61,737 bases of DNA, taken from contig SGPM01000154.1 of NCBI GenBank assembly GCA_004802725.1, positions 1 through 61,737 on the forward strand. Reading direction: 5' to 3'. How positions within the stretch are numbered: the first letter of the stretch is position 1; the number at the start of each line of letters is the position of its first letter. The notes beneath the pieces are model-generated. The model was not told where the DNA came from. It saw nothing but the letters and a program-made list of their open reading frames with translations, and searched no databases. Below, piece after piece: positions 23,006-36,007 of the stretch. The DNA is from Antrodiella citrinella. Lineage: Eukaryota > Basidiomycota > Agaricomycetes > Polyporales > Steccherinaceae. A program made the translations under genes and the position numbers.

Positions 23006-23726
23006 ATGGCATTCGACCTCAGCACTCCCATAAATTCTGCTCTTCTCCTGTACATTCTGTACACTGTGCAACGTATTCTTTTCCCATCCAACGCTGTATC
23101 GAAAGCTATTCCGACTGAATTCAAGAACGGCTACTCATGGATGCCTAAAGCCCATCCCCCAACGCTTCTCTTCCAGACTTACACTACGAAGACCCTCGAG
23201 CCGTTCAACGGGCAGAATGGACAGAGGATCTTGTTGGCTATTAAAGGAGTGGTGTACGACGTGACGGCTGGAAGGAACTTCTATGGGCCTAGTGCGTAAC
23301 GAATTGGTTCATTGCAGNACTCGATCTGAATATGCGCTTGTATAGACGGAATGTACGCCAATTTCGCTGGCAGAGATGCCTCGAGAGGAATGGCGAAGCA
23401 GTCATTCGATACCGGTACGAGAATTCTATTGCAATGGGAGCGATGATTTTCGGTCACTNATACTCCGAGATAGAGATGCTCACCCCTATTGACCAACCCT
23501 TGGACAAGCTGGAAGACCTTACTCAGGAGGAAATGTACGTGCTTTTGCTATCTATTCTATGCGTTCTCTAACATACANTTTGGCCCTCTCAGAGATAACA
23601 TGAAAGGTACNCATCTTCAGAATNTGATTTTTGTNCGAGTTGCTGAATTTTTGTTCCCTAGGGTGGATGGAGCATTTCTCTAGCAAGTACATTGTTTGCG
23701 GAAGTCTCGTTGAGAGCAACGCGTAG
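23006..23726 (+). CDS. DAP1: Membrane-associated progesterone receptor-like heme protein (DAP1 type)
   Basis: Five exons (23006-23291, 23346-23414, 23474-23534, a 14-nt microexon 23593-23606, 23662-23726) give 164 residues. An N-terminal hydrophobic helix (NSALLLYILYTVQRILF) anchors the protein. The b5-like MAPR domain follows: LLAIKGVVYDVTAGRNFYG, then GMYANFAGRDASRGMAK and LTQEEIDNMKGWMEHFSSKY. Family members bind heme and assist ER cytochrome P450s such as the sterol demethylase. N bases fall in the introns and not in the reconstructed exons. The microexon supplies DNMK and is needed to keep the frame. Confidence 0.88.
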
Positions 23727-24064
23727 ACCTTCGGGCATGTACCANCGCTCCTGTATCGATACGTCATGGAATATGGTGGATTTTATGTNACTTNTGATTT
23801 GCATATGATTCTGTCGCGTGCGGTTCGCTTTCGTCAAGCTTTCGTGCTTGTCCTTGCTTTGCGATCTGCACGTTCACGTCGTCCACGATCGAGCTAAGTA
23901 GGTGAGCTTACATAGGTCACTCGANGAGAAGTCGCGTCGGGCCGCAGGAAACTTCGGATATATGGATCACCTGCTCAAACATTATCACCTCGGGTGAGTC
24001 TAANCNAGTTTTAAAACCTTCGCTACTGCTGTTCTTCGACCCTAGTTNGAGATGCTTGCACCCT

Positions 24065-24401
24065 NGANGACNTNNANGACNNNCNNNCNGNNCNNNNNNN
24101 NNNNNNNNNNNNNNNNNNNNNNNNNNNNNNNNNNNNNNNNNNNNNNNNNNNNNNNNNNNNNNNNNNNNNNNNNNNNNNNNNNNNNNNNNNNNNNNNNNNN
24201 NNNNNNNNNNNNNNNNNNNNNNNNNNNNNNNNNNNNNNNNNNNNNNNNNNNNNNNNNNNNNNNNNNNNNNNNNNNNNNNNNNNNNNNNNNNNNNNNNNNN
24301 NNNNNNNNNNNNNNNNNNNNNNNNNNNNNNNNNNNNNNNNNNNNNNNNNNNNNNNNNNNNNNNNNNNNNNNNNNNNNNNNNTCANTNCNCNGNNNNGCNG
24401 N
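24065..24401. other. Assembly gap (run of N)
   Basis: Almost all bases are N, with isolated called bases at both edges and ambiguous bases on either side. The gap removes the 5' part of the BNR_4 gene. Bases before it (about 23930-23990) read RRAAGNFGYMDHLLKHYHLG in one frame, but I cannot assign this to a gene. Confidence 0.95.
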
Positions 24402-26081
24402 NANGCCGATATCCACGACGCGAGTATTCGTCATGCGTCTGTGGCTCGCAGAAACCTGAGTAAGCAATCGTCATGGGAGAAATTCACTTTCGCAGATTAC
24501 AACCAGACGAGTGATGACGGACACGACGTGTGAGGACCTAGTATTGCGTTACCCATTACGTTGGCGAAGTTTTGANCTTGATTGAAAGCATCTCGCTCGG
24601 TGTTTCTCGCGGAGATGGCACGCTGCATCTAAGTTTTGACCAGCACGANAACGATCTCAACTATCGCGTGTCTAAAGCAGGAGTGGCCACCGATCCTGTA
24701 AATNTCCNTTGGTCGGCGTCTCTGTTTGGTCCTATACTCGTACGTCGTTCCAGTCAGCTTCCTATTGCTTTCTACATTNCTCATTCACAATTGGTTCGCT
24801 ATGCTCTAGGATCATTTGCCAGGTCTCGAGAACCTAAACAAATCCATATATTTNATCAATGTCACTTATCCNAGGTTCTTGTCCACGCCAACCTCTTTAC
24901 ACACCACGTCCATGTCGGACTTGCTCATGGAATTGCGTGTGGGCCGATCAGGTCTTGGTGATGACTGGTTGTATCAGTATATCCCGAGCAAGGGTTGGTC
25001 GCAAATTGGTAGATATCTGGAGGTGCAGTCTATTCNAAGTTTGTATCGGATACCCCTGANGAAATAATTGCAGGGTGTCAATAGTATGTGCATCCCCTTC
25101 CTGGAAGGTTCATGGAGTTTTCCACCATATTTAAATAGACAACGCGTACATAAACGGTCTAGACTTCGACTCTAAGGGCAACCTGCATACGACCTGGTGA
25201 GAAACCTTGCTTTCCTACGTCTTTTGAATGGAATTTGAGGTCTGTGTGNAGGACGTATCGCGACTACGTCAACGATATCGGNCAAGATGTCNCAGTCGAG
25301 GCCGGACCCAATGGTCCTGAGAATGTGAGCCCGGAAAATCTATCATATTTCAGATGAACTGACCGCATCCTGCAGAACCATGACATGGGCTTTGCATTCA
25401 GTCCCGACCTTGGAACGACNTGGATGAATAATTGGGGCCAAGTNATCGCAAANACGTCTGATGAAGAGCCTATTTTTCCGGTGTCCGCAGGAATCACNAT
25501 CTTCAGTATACCGAAGTATGGGTATGTCTNTTGACTCATTCTCACGAGGTCGCTGTTCTCATCGTTCAAAGTGGAATCTTGAATCAAGAAGCACAAACTG
25601 TGGATAGTGAAGGGAGGGTACACGTGTTGAANAGAGAAAATACAACAGGCATAGAAAGATGGTACGGAACAGCATGGGTTGTTTGTCCTTGCACTGATGA
25701 NTCTGTAGGTACCATTACTGGCGCAGCACTTCGAATGCTTGGACACGAACTGCCCTCCCTCTCCCAGCACAGCTGCCAAGTGAGAATAACGTTACAGGTA
25801 CACCGACCGTCATCGGGAAACGCGGCAAGCTAGTCGCGCCTCAATCCAACGGAGCGAGTACTTTGATCGCTGTCCTCCCTTCCAATGCTGCAAACTCGAC
25901 AGCGCTCAGTGTCTTCGGCAGCACCGCGGAGGGGCACTTCAGAGATTGGAAAGTCCTGTGGGAGGCCTCGAGTGGGTGTGGCTGGGAGCCTCTGTTCGAT
26001 CGATACAGACTACAGGAGGGCGTGCTGAGTCTCTATGTTGTCAATGGGACGGACGTACAAGTGGTCGACTTCGAACTGTAG
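24402..26081 (+). CDS. BNR_4 repeat-family protein, 5' end lost in assembly gap
   Basis: The visible part starts after the N run with DASIRHASVARRNLS, the family's DADR..VA-R element, followed across introns by SSWEKFTFADYNQ. Then come HNSISLGVSRGDGTLHLSFD, LNYRVSK, MSDLLMELRVGRSGLGDDWL, AYINGLDFDSKGNLHTTW, YRDYVNDIG and NNHDMGFAFSPDLGTTWMNN (an Asp-box-like S-x-D-x-G-x-TW). The C-terminal beta-rich part ends in VVNGTDVQVVDFEL at 26081. BNR_4 proteins are beta-propellers related to sialidases and polysaccharide-active enzymes; a secreted carbohydrate role is plausible, but the N-terminus cannot be checked for a signal peptide. Scattered N bases blur several codons. Gene boundaries upstream are unknown. 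Confidence 0.72.
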
Positions 26082-26188
26082 TCATAATCGTGAAGTGCTC
26101 TCTATTCTCTATGTCATTAGACAGGGTACTGAAACAAATGTTACAGATACTTTGTATACACCGTGCTAAGTATATCAGAATGTTGTTC

Positions 26189-29100
26189 TTAGCCAAACAT
26201 GGGCGTCGTCATATTCAGAGAAATTATGGGATCTTGCCTCCGTATTTCTCCCAGGACCTGCTGGAACCTCAATGACCACCAACCGCGCTCTTCCCTCTCC
26301 TGGTCGACCGCATCGCTGCCCTTGCCTTGTCGTATCTCTTGCATTTGCACCGACGGGCTCTTAGGGATCGGAAGACCTGCCATGGTGAGCGCCGTGACAG
26401 ATTGCTGCGTATCAACCTCTAGGTCACTTGGAAGATGCAGATGATGTTGATCTGAGCTGGCTGGGAAAGAGAGCGATCGGAGTGTCTCTGCGTGACATCG
26501 CTGTAATGCGTCCGTGACTTCCTTGCACTGATCGTCGCGGGGGAGTGTGATTTTGAGACATGTGATTGACACATTTGTCTCTGCGACTCTGTTGACCGAT
26601 ATCGGCAGCAAGTCGACTACAATATTCATGTTGTCTAGTTGGAGATCAGTATGCGGTGCGTAATAGCGATTGTCCATAACATGCCTATATCTGAAGGTGT
26701 CTCTCTCATTCCCAGTAGTTTGACAACACCTATATCGTCAAGCAGTCTCCAAGGTTTCGTTTCCCTCCGTCGGCTCTTCTTCACAGGTACCGCAAATAAA
26801 ACGAGGTCTGTGAGGACGTACATTTGGACTTGAGTTGGTTCCTCTAATGATCCTGTGCGTTGTTGACGAGATCGTCCACCAGGTCGCGGGTCTGTCTCGT
26901 CACCGATGACTATCCTCGGGGTATTCCTTCTCTCCGAGTCCGCGTGGCGAGTAGAGGGGTCGTTGTTCTCGTCCATGCGGGTCAGGGTCACGAGAAGCGG
27001 ACCGTGCCACAGCAAATGGCGTTCCCGGTTAGCCAAACGCAACGACGATGGCAAGCCCTCGATGTCCGATGTAATCTGCTTGAACATCTCGTAGGTTTCC
27101 TCTCGCTTTCGAACTTCGTGCATAACGCGCATAACCATCCTCGACGAATGATAGAGCGAAAGCATCGATAGATGATCGGGATGATATCTTGGAGTGAGCT
27201 GCGAAATGCGCTGCGAAAATGTAAGTAATGATTATTGTGGTCTCGATGGCAGTCACTCACAAGGAAGGTCTCAGGATATGTCCCAAGGTGTCTCACCGGC
27301 TCGTACAGCAATTGCGGTAATGTCCATCCGCCGCATTCTGGATCTTGCTCCCGAATCTTCACGAACTCCCCGAACTCGCTACCGCCGTCCGAAGCGCACT
27401 GTGAAATGGTGTCGGTGACTGACTGGAATCTCGCCAAGTAGGGCTGATAAATCTCAAGTCGCGGGGTAAAACCAATGAAGATGTCCGTCAGCTTGACTAT
27501 GATCTCGCCCGTCCTCCAGGTACGTCTTGCCCCCTTAATTGCGATCGCCATACCGAGGTGCAGGTTGATGATGTCGTCAAACCAGTCAAACAAACGCGTC
27601 ACTGTTGCAGGAATTCCAGGGAGCCATTCCTTGCTGTCTTTGTGACGCAGAGGCCGGATGAACTGCCGCAGTATCATCCGAAGCTGTGAGGTGAATGTGT
27701 CCTCAGAGCCGAAGAACTCGTAGATGGCATTCTGTCGTCGCATCTCCTGTGGTCCGAATCGCGCAAGCAAGGTCTTGTATGCATCGGTTGGCATGGCTGA
27801 TCTCCAGCCTTCTACTTCGGAGTAGTCTGGCTCGTCCACGTGTTCTTCTTGAGGAGGCGACGGTTGTTCCTCGTACATGGAAGGCGCGCTGGAGGTCAAG
27901 GATACAGAACGAGAATGCCGGGCGTGGTTTTCCCGTGGCTCAGGAGGCTGGAGCATAGCTTGACCAGATGCCGTTGCCGTTGCATTTCCCATGGTCATTC
28001 CTCGTCGTCTGTGTTTCCTCGATCCTCGATCATCAACACTGGATGTCTTTCCTGACAGTTCTCTGAACAGCGCTTCCGCTCCTCCACTCAGTTGGTCTCC
28101 TGGATGACCGGCGTTTTCCTCCCATGCAGTCCCGCCAAGCGTCGACAAGTCGCTCTCGGCATGGGGAAGATTAGATCCCCGAGTGGCCTGTAGATGGTGT
28201 GAGGTGTTTCCGTGGACGTCTTCCTGCTCGTCGCTACCTCGAAATGAAAGCGAGGTCGGGATCCCAAACCCCTCTCTCTCTCTCGTCGCCGCCTCGCTCG
28301 CGGTCATCTTCTGTTTCCGTTGGACCTGTGCAGGATATGCGCCCGCACGCCTTGAACTTTGAGCTTCCATCTCATTCGGTATGCGGTCCATATTGACGTC
28401 TGGTATTTCGCAAGTGCTCATGCTGACTCGATGTCGCGACTTTTCGGCGCGGTCGCTTTCCAATCGTCCGCTATAGGCTGCACCTCGTTGGCCATCCTGC
28501 GCCCCCCGGGCATGCGACGACAGCGTTCGTGCGTCAACTTGATTAGAGGGCTTTGTAGCGGGAGGTTGTGAAATGGAACGCCTGGCGCTCCTGTCCGGTA
28601 ATCGTTGAGAACCCGTCGGTGGCTGTTCTGCTCTCCGTCGATCTCTTGAGCGTGTGGATCTGCCATCGTCGTCCGGCTGGGGCGTGTATTCGTGTGCTTG
28701 CTCCTGCATCCGGCGAGGGCTTCGAGAGGCCCCTCTAGTGGAATCTGCTGATACCCTCAAGCCATCCCTCTGAAAATCTCTGGTTTCACCTATAGCCATC
28801 CCGATGCCGCTGGTGTTGTATTCGCTCTCTCCCTGACTCAATCGACTCTTCCCGGTTCCAGGCGGATACCAACCGAACTGTACATCCAAGCCATTCACGA
28901 TACCTGCCAGGGCATCCTGTTGCTTTTTGTCGGTGCCGATGTCCCAAGCTCCTCGAGGTTTGTCCAAGTGTGCTTCCTGGAGGCGGCCAACTTCGTCATA
29001 ATTCACAGCTTCCTCATCTACACTGCGATCATCCTCGCTTGACTCCCAATGGTGTGGATCATACTGATCGGAGTCACGATCGTAGGGCAACAAGCTGAGG

Positions 29101-30525
29101 CCTAGGCCAACGGTCTTGTCTGGTCGTACTCGGGACTGAACTCTGGAGTAATTATCGTTGAAATCGGGTGGGCGAGCGGTCCATCTGGAGGGATCATCTT
29201 TATTGGCCCTTGGGCTTCTGGTACCAAGGGTTGGACGTCGCATCATATCAGCCTCGAATTCAGATACCTCGTCCTCTGACGAACTGTGATTCGCGGATCC
29301 ATTGGTCACCACAAGTCTTCCGGAGGTGATATGCCTCCCATACTCTTCGACGAGGTCACTATCGGCGGTTGCGGACGGGCGTGGAATACCGGATCGAGGT
29401 GTTTGCCGTGCAGGATTCATGCCTGAAGGCGTAGCAGGATATGGGGACATCTTGGGTGTGGCGGCATGTCTTGGTGTTGGTGGAGTGGACTTCGCTTGTT
29501 TCTTGGACGAACTTGGTGCTGGACTTCTAGATGAACTACTTGGCGCCACCTGATAGTCATGCATAGGCGATTGCTTTTGAGAACGAACATAGTCTACCTG
29601 CAAGGTCTGTGAAGCCAGGTTATTATGAGCAGCAGAACGACGTGACGGCACTACTCACTGGTCGTGTCGCATGTTGTTCCCCCCCGGACGGCTCTAGCCT
29701 TTCTGGCATCGCGTATCGTGTCAGCGACGAATTTCCGATTGCTGGTGACTGTTGGCGCGACTTCAGACGTGGTGTTCTCAAGCTAGGCGTGGTAGATTCC
29801 TGTGACGCGAGCGCAGTGCTGATCTTGGGATTACACTGCAGGTTCGTGACAGCGTCCTGCTTCGAAGGTCTGGCTCTGGCTTGTGCCAACTTGACTGGAT
29901 CTTCGTAACGTGCAGAAGCCATAGGAGCGTGCGGCGTTTGCGGCGGGACGTATGGAGAGTGCTTCTTGCTTGAAGACTGGTTCTGAATCTGGGAGACGTA
30001 CTGATCGTCTGCATGTGTTTTGGATGACCTTGTCGGTGGATGTGTCATGCGGTCGATGGTGTCCCTTAGAGACGGCAATAACTGGGTTTCCAAAAGTGGG
30101 AGATCGACGAACTGACTTCGTCTCGCTGCCATGTCCTTGTCTTTCCCATCCCCATTATCTCTACCGTCTCCACGACCATTCTTGACACGACTCAACGACC
30201 GAGATAGAGAGGACGTCCTATTCCGGGTGGGCACATCAGGATACCCTGAGACATCCGTACGAGCGGTATCAGCTTGATCGTGCTGTCCAGCGTGTTCAGG
30301 GTGCTGCGTCGGATACGAGAGAGGGGCGCCATAGGAATTCCGGTGATTCTGGTCCTCATGGCTCTTGCATCTTTGTCTGGACGTCACGTTAGATATGCCT
30401 GCCGCTGCCGCGTAGAAGGAAGGAGGTTGAAATGTGGGAGTTCGAGAACCAAAAGCTGAAGGTGGTGCCGCAATTGATGTGATACCGACAGCAGGCGAAC
30501 GGGACTGAGACCTGTAGCCGGGCAT
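26189..30525 (-). CDS. Rho guanine nucleotide exchange factor (DH-PH) with long disordered N-terminus
   Basis: From ATG 30525 to TAA 26189. The first ~900 residues are Ser/Pro/Arg-rich and probably disordered, with many S/T-P sites. The DH domain begins near 27790: MRRQNAIYEFFGSEDTFTSQ, then LRMILRQFIRPL, LFDWFDDIINLHLGMAIAI, GFTPRLEIYQPYLARFQSV and YEPVRHLGTYPETFL. A 3' exon continues RISQLTPRYHPDHLSML. A PH-like segment follows with LLWHGPLLVTLTRMDENN and QMYVLTDLVLFAVPV. The last exon carries LDNMNIVVDLLPISV. Such proteins load GTP on Rho/Cdc42 GTPases at the cell cortex. The intron near 26690-26640 keeps frame only with a GC donor, so that junction is tentative. An extra 5' exon above 30525 is possible. 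Confidence 0.82.
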
Positions 30526-30800
30526 GTGCAATCAAGAAATGTGCAAGAGAGTTGAAGAGGGTACGGGGTTGAGACTGTAAATCGAACATAGCTGTCGCGA
30601 TCGCTCGCCACGCGACGCGAACAATCTTGACCAGCTTCCTTTTTGGGGTCGTCACACTCAAATTGATCCGTCGCTTGGACTCGGCAACCATTTATATTGA
30701 ATACATTGTCAGGAATCAGGATTTCAAACTGACATCTCCAAAACCAGCAGACCTCCCGGCTATCAAACAAGAACATAGCTCTTGCGGGCCCGAACTAGTA

Positions 30801-31924
30801 TCAAACTTTCGAACCAATCCACTCGACTACATGGTTCGCCCAATCCTCTCCCTCGCCAGTGCTGAGGCACATCGATGGACTCACATGGTTATGACCCTTC
30901 ATGATATATTCTTCTACAGCGCCTGCCTCAGGCCGCTTCTCCCTGATCGCTTTCAGGAAGTGGAGGTTCGCCTGTAGTATGGAATCCGGTTCCCGTTCGG
31001 CCCGAGATGCAATAATCGGAGGGAGGCTGTCTAGCAGCTCACGGGAGGCCGATAGAAGTAAGGTGAGGGGTTCCTTCTCGTAAACCGACTGGCCAGGGCC
31101 GTAGTACTTCTCCAGAACGTCGCCCATTCCGGCTGCATTCGGGATAAGCTCTGGTCGGAAGGTATACGGTGCTCCGTTGAGAATGACACCTTTGGTGCGT
31201 GTGCGGATGTTTGCAGGAAGAAGGTCCGGGAGTAGGAACGTTGTAATGACATGGTTTGCACCAGCAGAGTGTCCCAACAAGAAGATGCGATCGGTGTCAG
31301 GCTTCACCGCCGAGTCGCCCGCCACCTCCTCGGGATGGTCCACGACCCATGCTACAGCGTCCTTAACATCCTCAGGGCCGTCGGGGAATTTGGCATGAGG
31401 AACCAGCCTGTAATCAGCGATTACAGTGAAGATTCTGTATGTGAACAAAGCTCAGCAAGCAGGTTCATTCAGTGTACTGTTAGTACGTACCCTCTCTTCG
31501 CAAAGAAAGCTCCCACATTTCGAAACATGAGATCGGCGGGAGCGGGCAGGTTTCGAGCTCCACTAACGAATCCTCCCCCGTACGAGAAGAATAGGATTGG
31601 AGCCTTCTCGCCTTTCACATCTGTGGGATAGTACACATCGAGCTGCCGGAACGTCGATCAGGACACTACCGAAAGCTTGAGACAACTGTTCAAGGCTTAC
31701 CTGATGTCTATCTGTGGATCCATATTGGAATGTGGAACGTTTAACGCTTTCGATGTCGCTCGTGTGCGCCTTCAAAAGTGGAAAGAAAGCTTGAGCACCT
31801 GTAAAGCGGACGCACAAGATATCAAGATCAGTGAGGGGGACCAATGCTGAGTCGAGAATCTGCACTGACTGGGTTGCAAGACAACCGGAATCTCGGGAGA
31901 CGCGAGTTTGGATATGGCTTCCAT
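30801..31924 (-). CDS. Alpha/beta hydrolase (hormone-sensitive-lipase/carboxylesterase type)
   Basis: The ATG at 31924 opens MEAISKLASPEIPVVLQP, spliced to SAQAFFPLLKAHTSDIE and then to LYYPTD-like sequence with APILFFSYGGGFVSGARN, the oxyanion-hole region. Further on are VIADYRLVPHAKFPDGPEDV and the nucleophile elbow GHSAGA. The catalytic acid lies in the PDSIL/KRPEAGA area and the His in MKGHNHVSPS. It ends GSKV at 30801. These enzymes cleave small esters or lactones; no substrate can be inferred. Size (about 315 residues) is typical. No signal peptide is visible. The 275 bp downstream separate it from the RhoGEF start. Confidence 0.86.
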
Positions 31925-31987
31925 GGTAAGGGGCTGTTTAAGGGTTTAAGGTGATTGCACTGGAGGTAGATGAAGTTGTGAGAGGTC

Positions 31988-31995
31988 TTTATATA
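31988..31995 (-). promoter_or_regulatory. TATA box of the alpha/beta hydrolase gene
   Basis: The minus strand reads TATATAAA about 64 nt upstream of the ATG at 31924, matching the spacing seen at other genes here. Confidence 0.55.
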
Positions 31996-32197
31996 CGTCG
32001 AAAACCAGCTCAAGCAACAAGGAGATATCGATTCTGCTGTGCGCTCGTGAGTCGTGTGAAAGGTTCACGGGGCCCACTTAGTCGCCGTGCTAATGAGATC
32101 AGATGCGATGTCGGATTGCGACCAGCAACGTCAGAAGATGCTTATACACATAGTATGGCATTTTCTTCAGAACGGGGAGTATCCCCTATGAAGGCTA

Positions 32198-34344
32198 TCA
32201 TTGCACCCAACGGTGCGTTACCACCGACTCAGAGTCCTTCAAACCACCTTTCTCCACCGAACTCGAAGCCTTGTCAGAATCGTTATGATCTGCATCGAGT
32301 TCGTCAGTGGTAATCAAATCATCCACGTACGTCTCCTTGGCCGGGAAGAGAGTTGAGGACACATAGTAAACGAAAGCGGCCACGAAAAACTAGATGCAAG
32401 CGCGTCAGCGAAACTGCGACTGACTGTGATGTGTGAATCAATCTCACGCCAAACAGCCACGCAATATCGAAGAGGTGAGCCGCACGGCCAACCTTGATCT
32501 TCGGATTGATAGAGCTAATAAGGCCAGGTAAGGTGAAAGGGACTGTTAGCAGAATAGCTAGAACAGCTCTCCAGTTCTATATGGAGGCGTAAGTCGATAT
32601 TTTGCAGAATTAGTAGTATTTGACTACTCACACACCCATATGTATACCGATATTTGCCATGAGGACGGTACATCGCAGGTACATCAACACGACAGCGATG
32701 GACTAACCAATACTAGTGGTAAGAATAAGCTTCAGTTCATCACAAGCGCGCATTGACAGCTTACATCCGCGACCATAATACCAGCAAAGGGTCCAAGGAA
32801 GACAGTATATCCGTTCATAAATGACAGGAAGCCCTGAGCGCTGTTTCGATAGTTATGTCAGTCATCGGAAATTTGATCGCAGCGCACATAGCAACAAACA
32901 CATACTTCGCCAGTATCTCCCATGGGCATAACGCCCATCCACCCAAGATTGCGCAAATGACTTGACCACGACGAATGTTGATGTAACGAGGGAACAAGAC
33001 AGTCATGTCATTCGCGGCAGAGAGCGAATTGGCAGATATGTTCGTCCCCAGTGTGGTCAATACGAACATGAGCGATGCAAAGAAGGCTGCAGCTCGATTA
33101 TCCCAACGATCTATGAGAAGAAGTGGGTCCCAAATGATTTCCCCGTATAGAACGGTACCAGCAGATGTCACAGCAATTCCAACGAAACCGCAAAGTGTAA
33201 AAGCCACCGGAATGATGATCAGCTGGACATATTGACTGCATGGCATTCGTTAGTCAAAACGTAGATTTAAGAGTATTTACAAGTCTTACGCTCGCTCATC
33301 CTTGGCATATCGCTGACACAATTGAGAACCGTCAGGGATGACTACACAGTCGCAATGGGAGCGGTGCTTACAGTGAAATCTGGGATGTTGACTGCGAGAG
33401 TTCCATAGATTCCCAAGGCTGCGTTCAAGGCACTTAGCCACGCCCATGATAAGTTGCTCCCTGACAGCGTAGACTTCTGATCAAAAAACCCAGAGGAGGC
33501 GGGCACTTTAACAAAGGCCCAGATGAGCATAGCCAACCAAGAAGGCGGTACAATTATCGCTTTCACGAGGAATAACCAGCGGATTCGCTGCGGCGAGATC
33601 AGCATGAAAGGAAGCTGAATAATCCAGTACAGCAAATAACACATCATTCCTGCGGACATGTTTGCATTAATGATTTGTGTAGCAGTACATAGTATACAAA
33701 GTGAAACGGACCTGAACTGGTGATGTTGGCATTGGCGGGGAGGTGATTTGGCAGATGAGCGATTGATGGCCAGATCGCTTTCAACATCTACTTGAAGTTT
33801 TAAATAAGCTTGAAATTTTGGCAGAGAATTGGATGACGCACTTGATAAACACATTGTGAACCAGTATATGTTTGTATTCCGAACCAGAACATTGATAACA
33901 CCACACGGCTCACGACGCTGAAATAACTGAACCAAAAGCCAAAGGATGATCGGTTGAGCACTGGAAATGCCACATGAAGTCGTGCTCCAGCGGTTCCATT
34001 CAATACCATCACAGCAGCAATGATGATATGCCCGACCGCAATTGCCGGCAATGCTTGCTTCCTGCAGGTCGTTTCCTTGTTAGCTTTGTATCATAAGTTA
34101 CACTCGTACCCACGCACCAAGAGAGCCCTATGGCCAACATACTCGACGCCAGCTCCCATACCGCAGGATTCGTCGCGTCAGAAATCCAGTAAGCAACGTA
34201 GTTGAATGTCGTCCAGGTTCGCTGAGACGGTGGTACCGGGTCCATATCCTTGTTCGACCATCGACTGCTGGGTGCAAACGTGGACTCCTCCGGTTCCAGC
34301 GCCCATTTCGAAGGCTTGAAGTAGGTCGCAATTCGACCGGACAT
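32198..34344 (-). CDS. NCS1-family nucleobase/allantoin permease
   Basis: The ATG at 34344 begins SGRIATYFKPSKWALEPEES, then WSNKDMDPVPPSQRTWTTFN, the N-terminal NCS1 signature leading into the first helix. About twelve hydrophobic segments follow over several exons. Diagnostic pieces are RLHVAFPVLNRSSFGFWFSY, GIYGTLAVNIPDFTRYAKD, GTVLYGEIIWDPLLLIDRWD, ALMFVL-TLGTNISANSLSA and the C-terminal GPFAGIMVADYWLVHR. A cytosolic tail rich in Asp/Ser/Thr ends at 32198. Fungal relatives (Fur4, Fui1, Dal4 and others) import uracil, uridine, allantoin or thiamine with protons at the plasma membrane. The substrate here cannot be told from sequence alone. About 520 bp upstream (34345-34864) show no gene. 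Confidence 0.88.
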
Positions 34345-34864
34345 GGTGTCGAGGGCTCTGTACAGTGGGGCTCAAGTGTCGCCAAGGCGTGGGCTTGAAC
34401 GCATTTTAGGGAGCTCTGTATACATATAGAAAACTTCGTGTGTAGATAAGGAGGGGTAATCGCTTCTTCTCGAGCGTGTTCGGACCGCCGCGACTCATCA
34501 GGCCTCATGATAAGCCATGATAAGAATCGTTCGCGAGACAGAAGTAAAAATTCCGATTCACGTCCTGGAATTGCATATCATTAGTGAGCTGAGAGCAGCT
34601 TAAAGTACTAGTGCGAATGGGACGCACATTCATTGCCAGTGGAAAGTTAAACGTTGCAGTGTTCGCTTCGGACAGAATGTCCAATGATGATGATACAATG
34701 GCCCTACAATATCAATTTTGATGATTGACGATACTCAGAGTCCAGTCTTTCCTGGTAGTGCCACAGTCAGATAGTTTGTTTATATGAATTTAAACAGCAA
34801 CCGACATACACCGCTGCCTCACCATTATAGGGTGTGAGTACCAGTAGGCTAACTAGGCTTCAAG

Positions 34865-36007
34865 CTATCGCCACGGAGAACCATATTCCAAATGATCATG
34901 CTCTTCTTCGAGCTTCTGCATTGTCATATCACAGAGAAAATCTTGCAAACTGGAAGAGACATGCATGTTTGTTTCAATTTGGATGAAAAAAGTGAGAGGA
35001 GTAGTACTATTAATAGTAGCAAAACCTTCCGACGCGTTCAGTCCGGGCGAAGCATCGGGTAATGGTTTTGATAATAACGAGCTTGTCATGAGGATCAATA
35101 ACCTATTGTAGGCCCCATCACAATGCCCTATCACAAAGTTGACAAACCTACTTATATATTGAAGACAATAATTGACCAAGCCCGGAGTCCCGTTCCCGTT
35201 CATGTCCTCACAATCCTTTGCACTACAGTGTATGTTACCAGACTCACGACATGATCTTGGTCGGCTAGAAGGGTTGAAAGATCCAAAACATCATACGGGA
35301 CACTCCGAACCACTAATTTCAAGTCCGTAGGTTCAACGTTCAGCCACGAAGCCATAGAGGCGGCGTAAGTATACCAGAAGAGATAACCTCAAGATAAGCA
35401 GCCTCGAACATGCCCTGACCTTGGGCAGCTCATCTGTCGGATCGGGCTAAATATTACGCTGGTAGTAGCCTGGTACGAATGAAGTACAGGCCAATTGAAA
35501 CGAGCTTCTCCTGTCAGTGGTAGGCCCGGCATATCGACCAATATGGAGACCAAGGTGCACGATGTTGTGTTCACACTCGTCAGACGTCTCAGTTCCAGAG
35601 CAGAGATCGAGTGCCAAGCCACAGCACCATGATCCGCAGAAGAGTCGATCCAGGTCGATCTCCAATTGTTGGATTTGGAACTGGCCTCATTATCAGGTAC
35701 CGTCCTGTACCGTCGGACTATCAAAATCGACTCTTCAGAAGAATTGAGGATGAACGTTCACACACATTGGACAAATGCTGACCTAGGCTGGCGCAGGCTG
35801 GACGCGCACATCGCCGACCGTGAATCCGAGACACGATGAGACAAAAAGCCGTTGTGGTTCCTGAAGCTCAGAGTCAGCGAGACTAGGATTTGCAGTTTCA
35901 AAGAAAGACTGGTTGTCGCCACAGCTGAAATTGAGAGTTGAGAGTTTCCTTCCAGTGATAATACATATCGTTTTACAATCTTCACACCGCTCGTAAAAAC
36001 CCTCCAA
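34865..36007 (-). CDS. Unresolved hypothetical gene or relic
   Basis: Three minus-strand blocks look coding but I could not join them confidently. They are 36007-35783 (FYERCEDCKTICIITGRKLS), about 35724-35450 (HSISALELRRLTSVNTTSC) and about 35370-34865 (EPTDLKLVVRSVPYDVLDL, then a gtgagt intron and MNGNGTPGLVNYCLQYISR). The first block overlaps the 3' end of the questin-oxidase-like gene by about 25 bp. No family is recognised. It may be a small lineage-specific gene or a decayed one. Confidence 0.28.

Noticed and set aside
24042..24467. Open frames across the N run
   Set aside because: They are artefacts of translating undetermined bases.
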